Assembly (NCBI GenBank): GCA_024235995.1
Contig: JACKLI010000001.1
Location: 1,922,001-1,986,000 of the forward strand
Reading direction: 5' to 3'
Length of the DNA stretch: 64,000 nucleotides
Source of the DNA: Burkholderiaceae bacterium
Lineage (GTDB): Bacteria; Pseudomonadota; Gammaproteobacteria; Burkholderiales; Burkholderiaceae_C
The translations under genes were made by a program, and so were the position numbers. Shown here piece by piece: positions 53,745-62,145 of this stretch. Each line of letters opens with the position of its first letter. Within the stretch, counting starts at the first letter, position 1. A model generated the notes under the pieces. That model was not told where the DNA came from. It saw nothing but the letters and a program-made list of their open reading frames with translations, and did not search any database.

Positions 53745-55637
53745 CTACGCCACCCCCGGCTTGATGACGTCGAATCCGGGCGTCTCGTCGTACAGCGCCT
53801 GGACCAGCGCGTCGCGTTCCTTGAGCACCGCGCGCTGGTTGATCGAGCCCTTGTCGGTCACTTCGCCCTTGTCGATGGAGGGCGGCTCGGCCAGCAGCAT
53901 CAGGCGCGCCACGCGGTTGGCGCTGCCGGTGGCGGTGAGCGACAGGTCGGTCACCAGGCTCTGGAACCGGGCGCGCACGGCGGGGTGGCGCAGCACCTCG
54001 GCCAGCGGCGCGTCGGCCGGCAGCCCGGCCAGGCTGCGCACCGCCGGGGTGGGAAACACCAGCGCGCCCACCTCGTGCCGGTTCAGGCCCGTGAGCACCA
54101 CGTCCTGGATGTAGGGGGCGCCGCCGGCGGTCACGCGCGCGCGCAGCGGCCCCACGCTGACGAAGGTGCCGGTGGCCAGCTTGAAGTCCTCGGCGATGCG
54201 GCCGTCGAAGCGCAGGCCGCGGTGCGGGTCGGCGGGGTCGATCCAGGCCACGGCGTCGCCGGTGCGGAAGAACCCCTCGTCGTCGAAGGCCTCGGCCGTG
54301 GCCTCGGGCGCGCGCCAGTAGCCGGGCGTGATGTTGGGGCCGCGGTAGCGCAGCTCCAGCTTGCCGTCGACGGGCACCAGCTTGCATTCCATGCCCGGCG
54401 TGGGCAGGCCCAGGTCGCCCGCCCGGATGTCGGGGCTGGTGGGAAACAGGCCGTAGGGCGAGGACTCGGTCATGCCGAAGCCGCAGGTCATCACCACGCG
54501 CTCGCCCAGCTCGCGCTCGGCGCTCTCGAACAGCGACTCCCACACCGGCTGGGCCAGCGACGCGCCGGCGTAGAAGAACATCTTCACGCGCGAGAGGAAG
54601 TTGCGGCGCAGCGCGTCGTCGGTCTTCATGGCGCTGGCGATGGCGTCAAACCCGGTCGGCACGTTGAAGTACAGCGTGGGCGCGATCTCGCGCAGGTTGC
54701 GCAGCGTCTCGCCCACCAGCGCCGGCGTGGGCCGGCCTTCGTCGATGTAGAGCGTGCCGCCGTTGGCCAGCACCATGCCCACGTTGTGGTTGCCGCCGAA
54801 GGTGTGGTTCCAGGGCAGCCAGTCGACCAGGACGGGCTTTTCGTCCTGCAGCACGGGCATGGACTGGCGCATCTGCTGCTGGTTGGCGCACCACATGCGG
54901 TGGGTGTTGATGACGGCCTTGGGCAGCTTGGTCGAGCCGCTGGTGAACAAAAATTTGAGGATGCTGTCGGGGCCGGTGGCGGCCTGCGCCGCGTCCACGG
55001 CGGGCGTGGGCGCGGTGGCCAGCAGCGCGGCCAGCGGCGTACTGGCGCGACCCTGCAGCGCGGTGGCGCCGGGGTTGCGCGAGAGCACGACTTCGGCGTC
55101 CGCCGGCGCGGTGGCGGCGATGGCCTTGCCGTAGCGCGCGCCGTCGTCGGCCCAGATCAGGCCGGGCGTGAGGGTCTGGATGACGTGGCGCAGCTTGCCG
55201 AAGTCCTGGCTGATGAGCGAGTAGGCGGGCGAGGCCGGGCACCAGGGCACGCCCGCCCACAGGCAGCCCAGCGCCAGCAGCGCGTGCTCCAGGCCGTTCT
55301 CGCTCAGGATCAGCACCGGCCGCTCGGCCGAAAGGCCGCGCTCCAGCAGCGCCTGGCCGATGCGGCGCGCGCCATCCAGCGCCTGGGCGTAGCTCAGGTG
55401 GCGCCAGTCGCCCAGGCTGGCGTCGGGCAGGCGCTGGCGCTGGGCCATGAAGCTGGCGTCGGGCGTGGTGCGCGCCCAGTGCGCCAGGCTGTCGGACATG
55501 CGCGTGCCGAAGGGCTGCAGGGCCTGGTCGGCGCTGAGGTATTGCGTGCCGCCCGCGCCGCCTTGCGTCAGCGCGCGGGTGACGCCGAAGCGCAGCGCGC
55601 GGTAGCGGGGCGGGGCGGCGGTGGCCTGCGCGGTCAT
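53745..55637 (-). CDS. fcs: Feruloyl-CoA synthetase
   Basis: A 630-residue adenylate-forming enzyme. The AMP loop LFTSGSTKLPKAVINTHRMW and the late region FDGRIAEDFKLATGTFVSVGPLR (in parts) are characteristic of feruloyl-CoA synthetases rather than general fatty acyl-CoA ligases. YFNVPTGFD and GFGMTESSPYGLFP fit the same group. It activates ferulate, p-coumarate or caffeate with ATP and CoA. GGAGA precedes the ATG. It is the second gene of the operon. Confidence 0.9.
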   Translation of the reverse strand: MTAQATAAPPRYRALRFGVTRALTQGGAGGTQYLSADQALQPFGTRMSDSLAHWARTTPDASFMAQRQRLPDASLGDWRHLSYAQALDGARRIGQALLERGLSAERPVLILSENGLEHALLALGCLWAGVPWCPASPAYSLISQDFGKLRHVIQTLTPGLIWADDGARYGKAIAATAPADAEVVLSRNPGATALQGRASTPLAALLATAPTPAVDAAQAATGPDSILKFLFTSGSTKLPKAVINTHRMWCANQQQMRQSMPVLQDEKPVLVDWLPWNHTFGGNHNVGMVLANGGTLYIDEGRPTPALVGETLRNLREIAPTLYFNVPTGFDAIASAMKTDDALRRNFLSRVKMFFYAGASLAQPVWESLFESAERELGERVVMTCGFGMTESSPYGLFPTSPDIRAGDLGLPTPGMECKLVPVDGKLELRYRGPNITPGYWRAPEATAEAFDDEGFFRTGDAVAWIDPADPHRGLRFDGRIAEDFKLATGTFVSVGPLRARVTAGGAPYIQDVVLTGLNRHEVGALVFPTPAVRSLAGLPADAPLAEVLRHPAVRARFQSLVTDLSLTATGSANRVARLMLLAEPPSIDKGEVTDKGSINQRAVLKERDALVQALYDETPGFDVIKPGVA

Positions 55638-55657
55638 GGGGTGTCTCCGTAGTCCTG

Positions 55658-55695
55658 AATTGATAGCTGGCGGCGCATGCCGTGCCTGGGTTCAG
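55658..55695 (+). repeat. Dispersed repeat, copy 9, partial (crotonase-fcs gap)
   Basis: Reads AATTGATAGCTGGCGGCGC and then a short GCCGTGCCTGGGTTCAG. The first block is good and the tail is truncated at the crotonase stop. Confidence 0.45.
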
Positions 55696-56483
55696 CCCTT
55701 CTTGACCTTGGTGCCCGCCTTGCCGGCCAGAAAGTCGCGCACGCGCTGCTTGGCTTCGGGCGCCGACTGGGCGATGGCCGCCATCAGCGCCTCGGTCATC
55801 AGGCCGTGGTCGGCCGGCTGCTCGGCGATGCGGGGCAGCGCGTGCATCAGCGCGTAGTTGGTCAGCGGCGCGTTGCCGGCGATGCGCTCGGCCAGCTCCA
55901 GCGCCTTGTCGAAGGCGGTGCCGGCCGGCACCAGGTACTGGGCAAAACCGAGGCGCTCGCCGTCCTCGGCGTTGTAGACGCGGCCGGTGAACATCATGTC
56001 GGTCATGCGCGCCACGCCGATCAGCTTGGGGATGCGCACCGAGCCGCCGCCGCCCACGAAGATGCCGCGCGAGCCCTCGGGCAGGGCGTAGAAGGTGCTG
56101 GCATCGGCCACGCGGATGTGGGCGCTGGCGGCCAGCTCCAGCCCGCCGCCCACCACCGCGCCGTGCAGGGCGGCCACCACCGGCACCGGGCCGTACTGGA
56201 TGGCGTCCAGCGCCACGTGCCAGCCGCGCGAGTGGTGCAGGCCGGCGCCGGCGTCGCGCTCTTTCAGCTCCGACAGGTCCAGCCCGGCGCAAAAATGCTC
56301 GCCGTCACCGGCCAGCACGGCGGCGCGCACGGTGTCCGGCAGGTTCTGGAAGGCGTCGCGCAGCTCGGCCACCAGGCCGTCCGACAGCGCATTGCGCTTG
56401 GCGCCGCGCGCCAGGCGCACGATGGCGATCTGCCGGCTGGCGCCGGCGAAGCTGACGGAAAGGTCTTTGGGCTTGCTCTGCAT
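55692..56483 (-). CDS. Crotonase / enoyl-CoA hydratase family protein
   Basis: A 263-residue crotonase-fold enzyme, first gene of the operon. The oxyanion region is EHFCAGLDLSELKER and AALHGAVVGGGLELAASAHIRV, and GSRGIFVGGGGSVRIPKLIG is the second active-site region. It is shorter than, and not clearly, a hydroxycinnamoyl-CoA hydratase-lyase, so I read it as the hydratase of a beta-oxidative route; a lyase role making vanillin cannot be excluded. GGAG lies 8 nt before the ATG. Confidence 0.88.
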   Translation of the reverse strand: MQSKPKDLSVSFAGASRQIAIVRLARGAKRNALSDGLVAELRDAFQNLPDTVRAAVLAGDGEHFCAGLDLSELKERDAGAGLHHSRGWHVALDAIQYGPVPVVAALHGAVVGGGLELAASAHIRVADASTFYALPEGSRGIFVGGGGSVRIPKLIGVARMTDMMFTGRVYNAEDGERLGFAQYLVPAGTAFDKALELAERIAGNAPLTNYALMHALPRIAEQPADHGLMTEALMAAIAQSAPEAKQRVRDFLAGKAGTKVKKG

Positions 56484-56503
56484 CCGTGTTCTCCAAGGCG
56501 TTT

Positions 56504-56522
56504 ATTATTTATGTTGAATAAT
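56504..56522. promoter_or_regulatory. Candidate MarR operator over the operon promoter
   Basis: ATTATT-N7-AATAAT is a perfect inverted repeat with 6-bp arms, covering the -10 box and most of the spacer. Such placement fits repression by the operon's own MarR protein. It could also affect the divergent Bug gene. Confidence 0.5.
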
Positions 56523-56531
56523 TAAATTCAA
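56504..56531 (-). promoter_or_regulatory. Promoter of the aromatic-CoA operon
   Basis: Minus strand TTGAAT (56526-56531), 16-nt spacer, AATAAT (56504-56509). Transcription would start near 56497, 14 nt before the crotonase ATG. The area is a sharp AT-rich island in GC-rich DNA. Confidence 0.6.
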
Positions 56532-56686
56532 GCACCTGAGGCATTATTTTTCCTGGTGAAAACCCTGATTCGAGCCCATCCATGACAGGCACGCCGCGCC
56601 ACGGTCCGTGGCGCGCCGATAGACTGCTCGACAACCGCAACCCGCGCCGATCCAGGCCGACCCTGAACCTTCCGGAGCCCCCATCC

Positions 56687-57649
56687 ATGCAACGCCGTGA
56701 CTTCCTTTCCCTGGCCGCCGCCGCCGTCCCGCTGGGCGCGGCGCAGGCGGCGGGCTTTCCCGCCAAGCCGATCCGCATCGTCGTGCCCAACGCGCCAGGC
56801 GGCGCGGCCGACATCACGGCGCGCGCCGTGGGCGAGCACATGGCGCGCACCCTGGGCCAGGCGGTGATCGTCGACAACAAGCCCGGCGCCGGCGGCGTGG
56901 TCGCCGGCCAGGCGGTGGCCGCGGCCGCGCCCGACGGCTACACGCTGCTGCTGATCTCCAGCGGCACCGCCGTCAGCCAGGCCCTGTTCAAGTCGCTGCC
57001 CTACGACACGCTCAAGGCCTTCGCGCCCGTGGCGCCGCTGGCCACGTTCGACCTGGTCATCGTCGGCAAGGCGGGCGGCCCCTTCAAGACGCTGGGCGAG
57101 CTGATCGACTACGGGCGCAAGAACCCCGGCAAGCTGAACATCGGCACGCCCAACATCGGCACCACGCAGAACCTGGCGGCCGAGCTGTTCAAGAGCGCCG
57201 CCGGGCTGGACCTGCAGGTGGTGCCCTTCAAGGGCACGCCCGACGTGGTGGCCGCCATCCGCGGCGACCAGATCCAGGCCGGGCTGGACATCCTCAGCCC
57301 GCTGCTGACGCAGATCCAGGGCCACGTGCTGCAGCCGTTGGCGGTGACCGGCGCCAGGCGCTCGCGCCTGCTGCCCGACGTGCCGACCGCGCAGGAGGCG
57401 GGCGTCAAGGGCCTGAACGCCGCGTCCTGGAACGGCCTGGCGGTGCCCGCGGGCACGCCGGCCGCCGTGATCGAGCGGCTGAACCAGGCGGTGAACGCCG
57501 CGCTGAAGGACGCCGACGTGCGCGCCAAGCTGGAGGGGCTCAACCTCGACCCGCACCCCGGCTCGCCCAAGGACGCGCAGGCCATGCTGGCCGGCGACAT
57601 CCAGCGCTGGGGCGAGGTGATCGCCAAGGCCAAAATCCAGCGCATGTGA
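56687..57649 (+). CDS. Bug family tripartite-tricarboxylate-type substrate-binding protein
   Basis: A 320-residue periplasmic binding protein from the ATG at 56687. The signal has RRDFLS and cuts near AAQAAGFP. PAKPIRIVVPNAPGGAADITAR (in parts) and DNKPGAGGVVAGQAVA are the Bug signatures for ligand carboxylate binding. Such proteins are strongly expanded in Burkholderiales and often bind aromatic or dicarboxylic acids. It is divergent from the aromatic operon across a 203-bp control region, suggesting a related ligand. Confidence 0.92.
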   Translation: MQRRDFLSLAAAAVPLGAAQAAGFPAKPIRIVVPNAPGGAADITARAVGEHMARTLGQAVIVDNKPGAGGVVAGQAVAAAAPDGYTLLLISSGTAVSQALFKSLPYDTLKAFAPVAPLATFDLVIVGKAGGPFKTLGELIDYGRKNPGKLNIGTPNIGTTQNLAAELFKSAAGLDLQVVPFKGTPDVVAAIRGDQIQAGLDILSPLLTQIQGHVLQPLAVTGARRSRLLPDVPTAQEAGVKGLNAASWNGLAVPAGTPAAVIERLNQAVNAALKDADVRAKLEGLNLDPHPGSPKDAQAMLAGDIQRWGEVIAKAKIQRM

Positions 57650-57706
57650 TTTTTCAAGCCCCATCGGCCTGCGGCCCGCATCCATCATGCGCAAGCTGCT
57701 ATCGAA
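57650..57706 (-). repeat. Dispersed ~50-nt repeat, copy 10 (after the Bug gene)
   Basis: Minus strand: ATTCGATAGCAGCTTGCGC, ATGATGGATGCGGGCCGCAG, GCCGATGGGGCTTGAAAAA. It begins directly after the Bug stop codon. Confidence 0.7.
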
Positions 57707-57781
57707 TGAGGTGCATGGCAGCGGCGCCAGGGCTTGCGCTAGGATCGAAGTCCCATCACCACAACACCCGAGGAGACCTTC

Positions 57782-58699
57782 ATGCACGCATCACCCCGCC
57801 CCCTGGTTCGAGGCCTCGCCGTGCTGGCCGCGGCGGCCCTGCTGGCCGCCTGCGCCAGCGCGCCGCCGCAGGCGCCCATCGTGCAGACCGCCGGTTGCCT
57901 GAGCGACGCGCAGGTCGACACCTGGCTGGCGGACTACAACGCCCGCAAGCCGGCGATGAACCCACCGGAGACCATGACCATGCCCGACGCCGCCTGCACC
58001 CGGGCCAAGCTGCAGCAACGCCTGGCCGCGCAGGCCGGCCCGCTGGTGGGCTACAAGGCGGGCCTGACCAACCCCGCGGTGCAGAAAAAGTTCAACACCG
58101 ACCAGCCGGTGTGGGGCGCGCTGTACCTGAGCATGCTGCTGGACAGCGGCGCCACGGTGAGCGCGGCCTTCGGCGCGCGCCCGCTGTACGAGGCCGACCT
58201 GCTGGTGCGCGTGAAGGACGCGGGCATCAACGCCGCCAGGACCCCGGCCGAGGTGCTGCGGCACGTCGACCAGATCGTGCCCTTCATCGAGCTGCCCGAC
58301 CTGATGGTGCAGGCCCCGCCCAAACTCAACGGCGTGGGCGTGAGCGCCATCAACGTCGGCGCGCGCCTGGGCGTGCGCGGCCCCGGCCTGCCGGTGCCGG
58401 CCGATGCCGCCGGCCAGGCCAAGCTGCTTGCCGAGCTGCGCGACATGAACGTCAGCCTGACCGACGCCCAGGGCGCCAGGCTGGGCGGCGGCAAGGGCAG
58501 CGACGTGCTGGAGCATCCGCTCAACGCCGTGGTGTGGCTGGCCGGCGCGCTGAAGCAGGAAGGGCTGGCCATGCAGCCGGGGCAGCTCATCAGCCTGGGC
58601 TCGTTCTCGGCCCTGCTGCCGCCCAAGCCGGGGCTGAAGGCCACCGTCCACTACGACGGCGTGCCGGGGCTGCAGCCGGTGACCGTCACGTTCCACTGA
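57782..58699 (+). CDS. Lipoprotein-type fumarylacetoacetate-hydrolase-like protein (MhpD-like)
   Basis: A 305-residue protein. The N terminus has a lipoprotein signal ending in AALLAACAS (Cys near residue 24). The rest resembles 2-oxopent-4-enoate hydratase/decarboxylase MhpD of the FAH superfamily: VGYKAGLTNPAVQKKFN, GARPLYEADLLVRVKDAGI and the closing LISLGSFSALLPPKPG. MhpD enzymes are normally cytoplasmic with a divalent metal; I see Glu and Asp in YEADLLV that may bind it. A secreted lipid-anchored form is unusual, so function is uncertain. Confidence 0.85.
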   Translation: MHASPRPLVRGLAVLAAAALLAACASAPPQAPIVQTAGCLSDAQVDTWLADYNARKPAMNPPETMTMPDAACTRAKLQQRLAAQAGPLVGYKAGLTNPAVQKKFNTDQPVWGALYLSMLLDSGATVSAAFGARPLYEADLLVRVKDAGINAARTPAEVLRHVDQIVPFIELPDLMVQAPPKLNGVGVSAINVGARLGVRGPGLPVPADAAGQAKLLAELRDMNVSLTDAQGARLGGGKGSDVLEHPLNAVVWLAGALKQEGLAMQPGQLISLGSFSALLPPKPGLKATVHYDGVPGLQPVTVTFH

Positions 58700-58707
58700 T
58701 GGCTATC

Positions 58708-58766
58708 GGTTGAATAGCACAAGGCGCTTGGTTGACGCGGGCTGGCGCCCCATTCATTCATGAAAA
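58708..58766 (+). repeat. Dispersed ~50-nt repeat, copy 11, overlapping the esterase start
   Basis: Reads GGTTGAATAGCACAAGGCGC, TTGGTTGACGCGGGCTGGCG, CCCCATTCATTCATGAAAA. The ATG of the next gene (58760) lies in the tail of the repeat. Confidence 0.68.
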
Positions 58767-59728
58767 CCCGAGGACCTGCCCCGCTCACCCCCGCCATGCG
58801 CCTGCTGCTCGAGCGCATGGCGCGCGCGCCGTACCCGCCGCTGCACACGCTCAGCGCGCAGGCGGCCCGGCAGGCCTACGAAAAATCCGCCGGCGTGCTG
58901 GAGGTGCCCAAGCCCACGCTGGCGCGCGTGCAGGAGCTGGCCATCCCCGCGCGCGACGGCACCGCGCTGCGCGCCCGCCTGCTGGCCCCATCCGCCGCGC
59001 CGGGGCTGCCGGTGCTGCTGTACCTGCACGGCGGGGGCTTCACCATCGGCAGCATCGACACGCACGACACCCTGTGCCGCGTGCTGGCGGCGCAAAGCGG
59101 CGCGGCCGTGCTGGCGCTGGACTATCGGCTGGCGCCCGAGCACCGCTTTCCCACCGCCGTGCACGACGCCTGGGACGCCCTGCAATGGCTGGTGGGCGAG
59201 GGCGCGCGCACGCTGGGGCTGGACGCGGCGCGCATCGCCGTCGGCGGCGACTCGGCCGGCGGCACGCTGGCGGCCGTGAGCAGCATCCAGGCGCGCGATG
59301 CCGGCCTGCCGCTGGCGCTGCAGCTGCTGGTCTATCCCGGTACCACGGCGCACCAGGACACGCCCTCGCACGCCGCCCACGCCGACGACCCGATGCTCGA
59401 CCGGCTGCAGATCGACTGGTTCTTTGCCCAGTACATCGACCCGGCGCAGCGCGCGGACTGGCGCTTTGCCCCCCTGCTGGCCGACGACGTGGACGGCGTC
59501 GCACCCGCCTGGCTGGGCCTAGCCGAGTGCGACCCGCTGGTCGACGAAGGCGTGATGTACGCCGACCGGCTGCGCGCGGCCGGCGTGCCGGTCGGCCTGG
59601 AAATCTACCGCGGCGTGGTGCACGGCTTCGTGCAGATGGGCCGCGCGCTGCCCGAGGCGCGGCGCTTTCACCATGACGCGGCGCAGGCGCTGCGCGAAGC
59701 CTTGAAACCGGAAATCCACCATGACTGA
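58760..59728 (+). CDS. Alpha/beta hydrolase, hormone-sensitive-lipase-type esterase
   Basis: A 322-residue serine esterase. HGGGF (oxyanion hole), GDSAGG (nucleophile Ser), ECDPLVDEG (Asp) and VVHGFVQM (His) form the complete active site of the acetyl esterase/HSL group. It would split short-chain acyl esters in the cytoplasm. The start codon lies at the end of a dispersed repeat and no clear ribosome site is visible. Its 3' end overlaps the GNAT gene by 8 bp. Confidence 0.92.
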   Translation: MKTRGPAPLTPAMRLLLERMARAPYPPLHTLSAQAARQAYEKSAGVLEVPKPTLARVQELAIPARDGTALRARLLAPSAAPGLPVLLYLHGGGFTIGSIDTHDTLCRVLAAQSGAAVLALDYRLAPEHRFPTAVHDAWDALQWLVGEGARTLGLDAARIAVGGDSAGGTLAAVSSIQARDAGLPLALQLLVYPGTTAHQDTPSHAAHADDPMLDRLQIDWFFAQYIDPAQRADWRFAPLLADDVDGVAPAWLGLAECDPLVDEGVMYADRLRAAGVPVGLEIYRGVVHGFVQMGRALPEARRFHHDAAQALREALKPEIHHD

Positions 59729-60158
59729 AGCAACCGTTGGCGACTGGGCCACGCTGGGCGAAGCGGCGCGCGCCGTGCGCACCGCCGTCTTCATCGAGGA
59801 GCAGGGCATTGCCCGCGCCGACGAATGGGACGCCGCCGATGCCCAGGTGCTGCACGCCGTGGTGCGCAACCCCCTGGGCCAGCCCGTGGCCACCGGCCGC
59901 CTGCTGCAGGACGCGCCGGGCGTGGGCCGCATCGGCCGCATGGCGGTGCTGCGCCCGCTGCGCGGCACGGGGCTGGGAGCGGCCGTCATCGCCGCGCTGG
60001 AGCAGGCCGCCCGCGCCCGCGGCGACCGCGAAGTGCGCCTGAACGCGCAGCGCAGCGCCGAGGGCTTCTATCGGCGGCTGGGGTATGAGCCGGTGGGCGA
60101 GCCGTTCGACGAGGTCGGCATCGAGCACGTCGCCATGCGCAAGGCGCTGGGCGCCTGA
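59721..60158 (+). CDS. GNAT family N-acetyltransferase (ElaA-like)
   Basis: A 145-residue protein. The acetyl-CoA loop is VLRPLRGTGLGAAVIAALE, and LNAQRSAEGFYRRLGYEPVGEPFDE is the typical C-terminal part. The FIEEQGIARADEWDAAD stretch recalls ElaA-like members. The acceptor is unknown. It overlaps the esterase gene by 8 bp and ends 3 bp from the convergent ygfZ-like stop. Confidence 0.9.
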   Translation: MTEATVGDWATLGEAARAVRTAVFIEEQGIARADEWDAADAQVLHAVVRNPLGQPVATGRLLQDAPGVGRIGRMAVLRPLRGTGLGAAVIAALEQAARARGDREVRLNAQRSAEGFYRRLGYEPVGEPFDEVGIEHVAMRKALGA

Positions 60159-60161
60159 ACC

Positions 60162-61097
60162 TCAGATCTCGATCAGCGGGTAGGGCTGGTGCAGGCCCGT
60201 CAGGGCCGGTCCGTCGGCGGCGCCGACACGCAGGCCGGCGGCCTGCGTCGCCGCCAGCTGGATCGACGCGATCACCGCCATGCCGCCCTGCGGCGCGGGC
60301 GCGGCCTGGGCGATCAAGCCCACCGGCTGGCCCGGCTCGTCCAGCGCAAAAACATCCTGCCCGGCCTGCGCCGCGCCATCGACCCAGCCCACGTAGGCGC
60401 GCCGCTTGACCGCGCCGCGGAACTGGCTGCGCGCCACCACCTCCTGGCCGGGGTAGCAGCCCTTCTTGAAGCTGACGCCATCGACCGACTCGTAGTTGAG
60501 CATCTGCGGCACGAAGGCCTCGGCCACCGGCGCGGTGAGCGTGGCCACGCCGCTGCGCACGGCGGCCCAGTCCCACCGCTCGGCGGGCAGGGCGGGGCCG
60601 GCGGGCGGCGGTCTGCCGGCGGGGCCGATCCACAGCGCGCGGGCCACGCCGTCGCTGGGCGGCAGCGGGGCCACGAATGCAGAATTGTTTGGGCCTGCGG
60701 CGCTTGTCTGGTAGGCGTCAGCAGCTATCGAAATTGAAGCATCGCCGATCAAGCCGTGCACCGCCAGCGCGTCCGACGCATCGCCCAATGCCACCTTGGC
60801 GCGCAGCACGAACATCGACAATTTTTTCAGCGTCGGCGCCAGCAGGTCGCGGCTGCAGACCAGCCAGAACGCGTCGGGCGCGCACCGGCAGACGACGAAG
60901 CTGGCCAGCATGCGGCCCTTGGCGTTGCAATACGCCGCCAGGCGCGCCTGGCCGACGGGCATGGCCTGGACGTCCTGCGTCAACTGGCCCTGCAGGAAGT
61001 CGGCCGCCTGCTCGCCCTGGGCGCGGATCACGCCCAGATGGGGCAGGGCGGCGATGCCGGACAGGGCGGCGGCGGATGCGGACACGGGGACAGACAT
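60162..61097 (-). CDS. ygfZ: YgfZ/GcvT-domain folate-binding protein
   Basis: A 311-residue protein. KKGCYPGQEVVAR is the defining KGC-Y-x-GQE motif with the conserved Cys. It binds folate and helps maintain certain iron-sulfur enzymes such as MiaB in E. coli. A ~19-residue segment (about residues 122-140, SISIAADAYQTSAAGPNNSA) is encoded by an in-frame repeat copy and is not expected in the family. It is divergent from mltG, with nearly overlapping 5' ends. Confidence 0.92.
   Translation of the reverse strand: MSVPVSASAAALSGIAALPHLGVIRAQGEQAADFLQGQLTQDVQAMPVGQARLAAYCNAKGRMLASFVVCRCAPDAFWLVCSRDLLAPTLKKLSMFVLRAKVALGDASDALAVHGLIGDASISIAADAYQTSAAGPNNSAFVAPLPPSDGVARALWIGPAGRPPPAGPALPAERWDWAAVRSGVATLTAPVAEAFVPQMLNYESVDGVSFKKGCYPGQEVVARSQFRGAVKRRAYVGWVDGAAQAGQDVFALDEPGQPVGLIAQAAPAPQGGMAVIASIQLAATQAAGLRVGAADGPALTGLHQPYPLIEI
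60678..60734 (-). repeat. Dispersed ~50-nt repeat, copy 12, in frame inside ygfZ
   Basis: Minus strand: TTTCGATAGCTGCTGACGCC, TACCAGACAAGCGCCGCAG, GCCCAAACAATTCTGCA. Strong match across the full length. The reading frame relative to the repeat (I-A-A-x-A) is the same as in the mltB and DUF58 copies. Confidence 0.65.
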
Positions 61098-61137
61098 GAG
61101 GGTGAATTATCATGGCCGCCCCTGTTTTTTTCCTGCC

Positions 61138-62145
61138 GTGTTGACTCGCCTCCTGCGCCGCCTCCTGCTGTTGCTGCTCGTCGCCGCCGCCGTCGCGGCC
61201 GGCGCGCTGGGCTGGTGGGTGACGCAGCCGCTGGCCCTGAGCGGCGACACCGTCGAGGTGCGCGTGCCGGCCGGCGCCTCGCTGCGCACGGCGGCGCGCC
61301 AGGCCGCCCGCGCCGGAGTGCGGGCGCCGGCCGACCTGCTCTACGCCTATTTCCGCTGGAAGGTGGAGCCGCAGCAGACCATCAAGCCGGGCGACTACGA
61401 GGTCACGCGCGGCATGACCGCCGGCGACCTGCTGGACAAGCTGGTGCGCGGCGACCGCATCATGCTGCCCGTCACCCTGGTCGAGGGCTGGACCTTCAAG
61501 CAGGTGCGCCAGGCGCTGGCCCAGGCCGAGCACCTCGCGCACGACACGGCGGCGATGACGCCGGCCGAGATCATGGGCGCTTTGGGCCGTCCCGGCGTGG
61601 CGCCCGAGGGGCGCTTCTTCCCGGACACCTACCTGTACGCCAAGGATTCCGGCGAGCTGGCCGTGCTGCGCGAGGCCCTGCAGTTGATGGACAAGCGCCT
61701 GGCGGCGGCCTGGGACGCGCGCGCGCCGGGCCTGCCGCTGAAGTCGCCCGACGAGGCGCTGGTGCTGGCCAGCCTGGTCGAGAAGGAAACCGGCCAGGCG
61801 GCCGACCGGCCCGAGATCGCCGGCGTGTTCATCAACCGCCTGCGTATCGGCATGCGCCTGCAGACCGACCCCAGCGTGATCTACGGCCTGGGCGACGCCT
61901 TCGACGGCAACCTGCGCCGGCGCGACCTGACGGCCGACACGCCCTTCAACACCTACACCCGCGCCGGCCTGCCGCCCACGCCGATCGCCATGCCGGGCAA
62001 GGCCTCGCTGATGGCCGCCGTGCAGCCGGCCGACACCAAGGCTCTGTACTTCGTCGCGCGCGGCGACGGCTCCAGCCACTTCAGCCCCACGCTGGACGAG
62101 CACAATCGGGCGGTCAACAAGTACCAGCGCGGAGGGGGCAACTGA
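61138..62145 (+). CDS. mltG: Endolytic murein transglycosylase MltG
   Basis: About 335 residues from a GTG at 61138 (TTG 61141 or ATG 61096 are alternatives; no clear ribosome site). One N-terminal membrane helix is followed by a LysM-like region and the YceG domain. The catalytic Glu is in LASLVEKETGQAADRPEIAGVF (in parts), and LQTDPSVIYGLGD and FNTYTRAGLPPTPI are further signatures. It cuts nascent glycan strands and so sets their length. The order mltG-tmk-holB is conserved in many proteobacteria. Confidence 0.93.
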   Translation: MLTRLLRRLLLLLLVAAAVAAGALGWWVTQPLALSGDTVEVRVPAGASLRTAARQAARAGVRAPADLLYAYFRWKVEPQQTIKPGDYEVTRGMTAGDLLDKLVRGDRIMLPVTLVEGWTFKQVRQALAQAEHLAHDTAAMTPAEIMGALGRPGVAPEGRFFPDTYLYAKDSGELAVLREALQLMDKRLAAAWDARAPGLPLKSPDEALVLASLVEKETGQAADRPEIAGVFINRLRIGMRLQTDPSVIYGLGDAFDGNLRRRDLTADTPFNTYTRAGLPPTPIAMPGKASLMAAVQPADTKALYFVARGDGSSHFSPTLDEHNRAVNKYQRGGGN

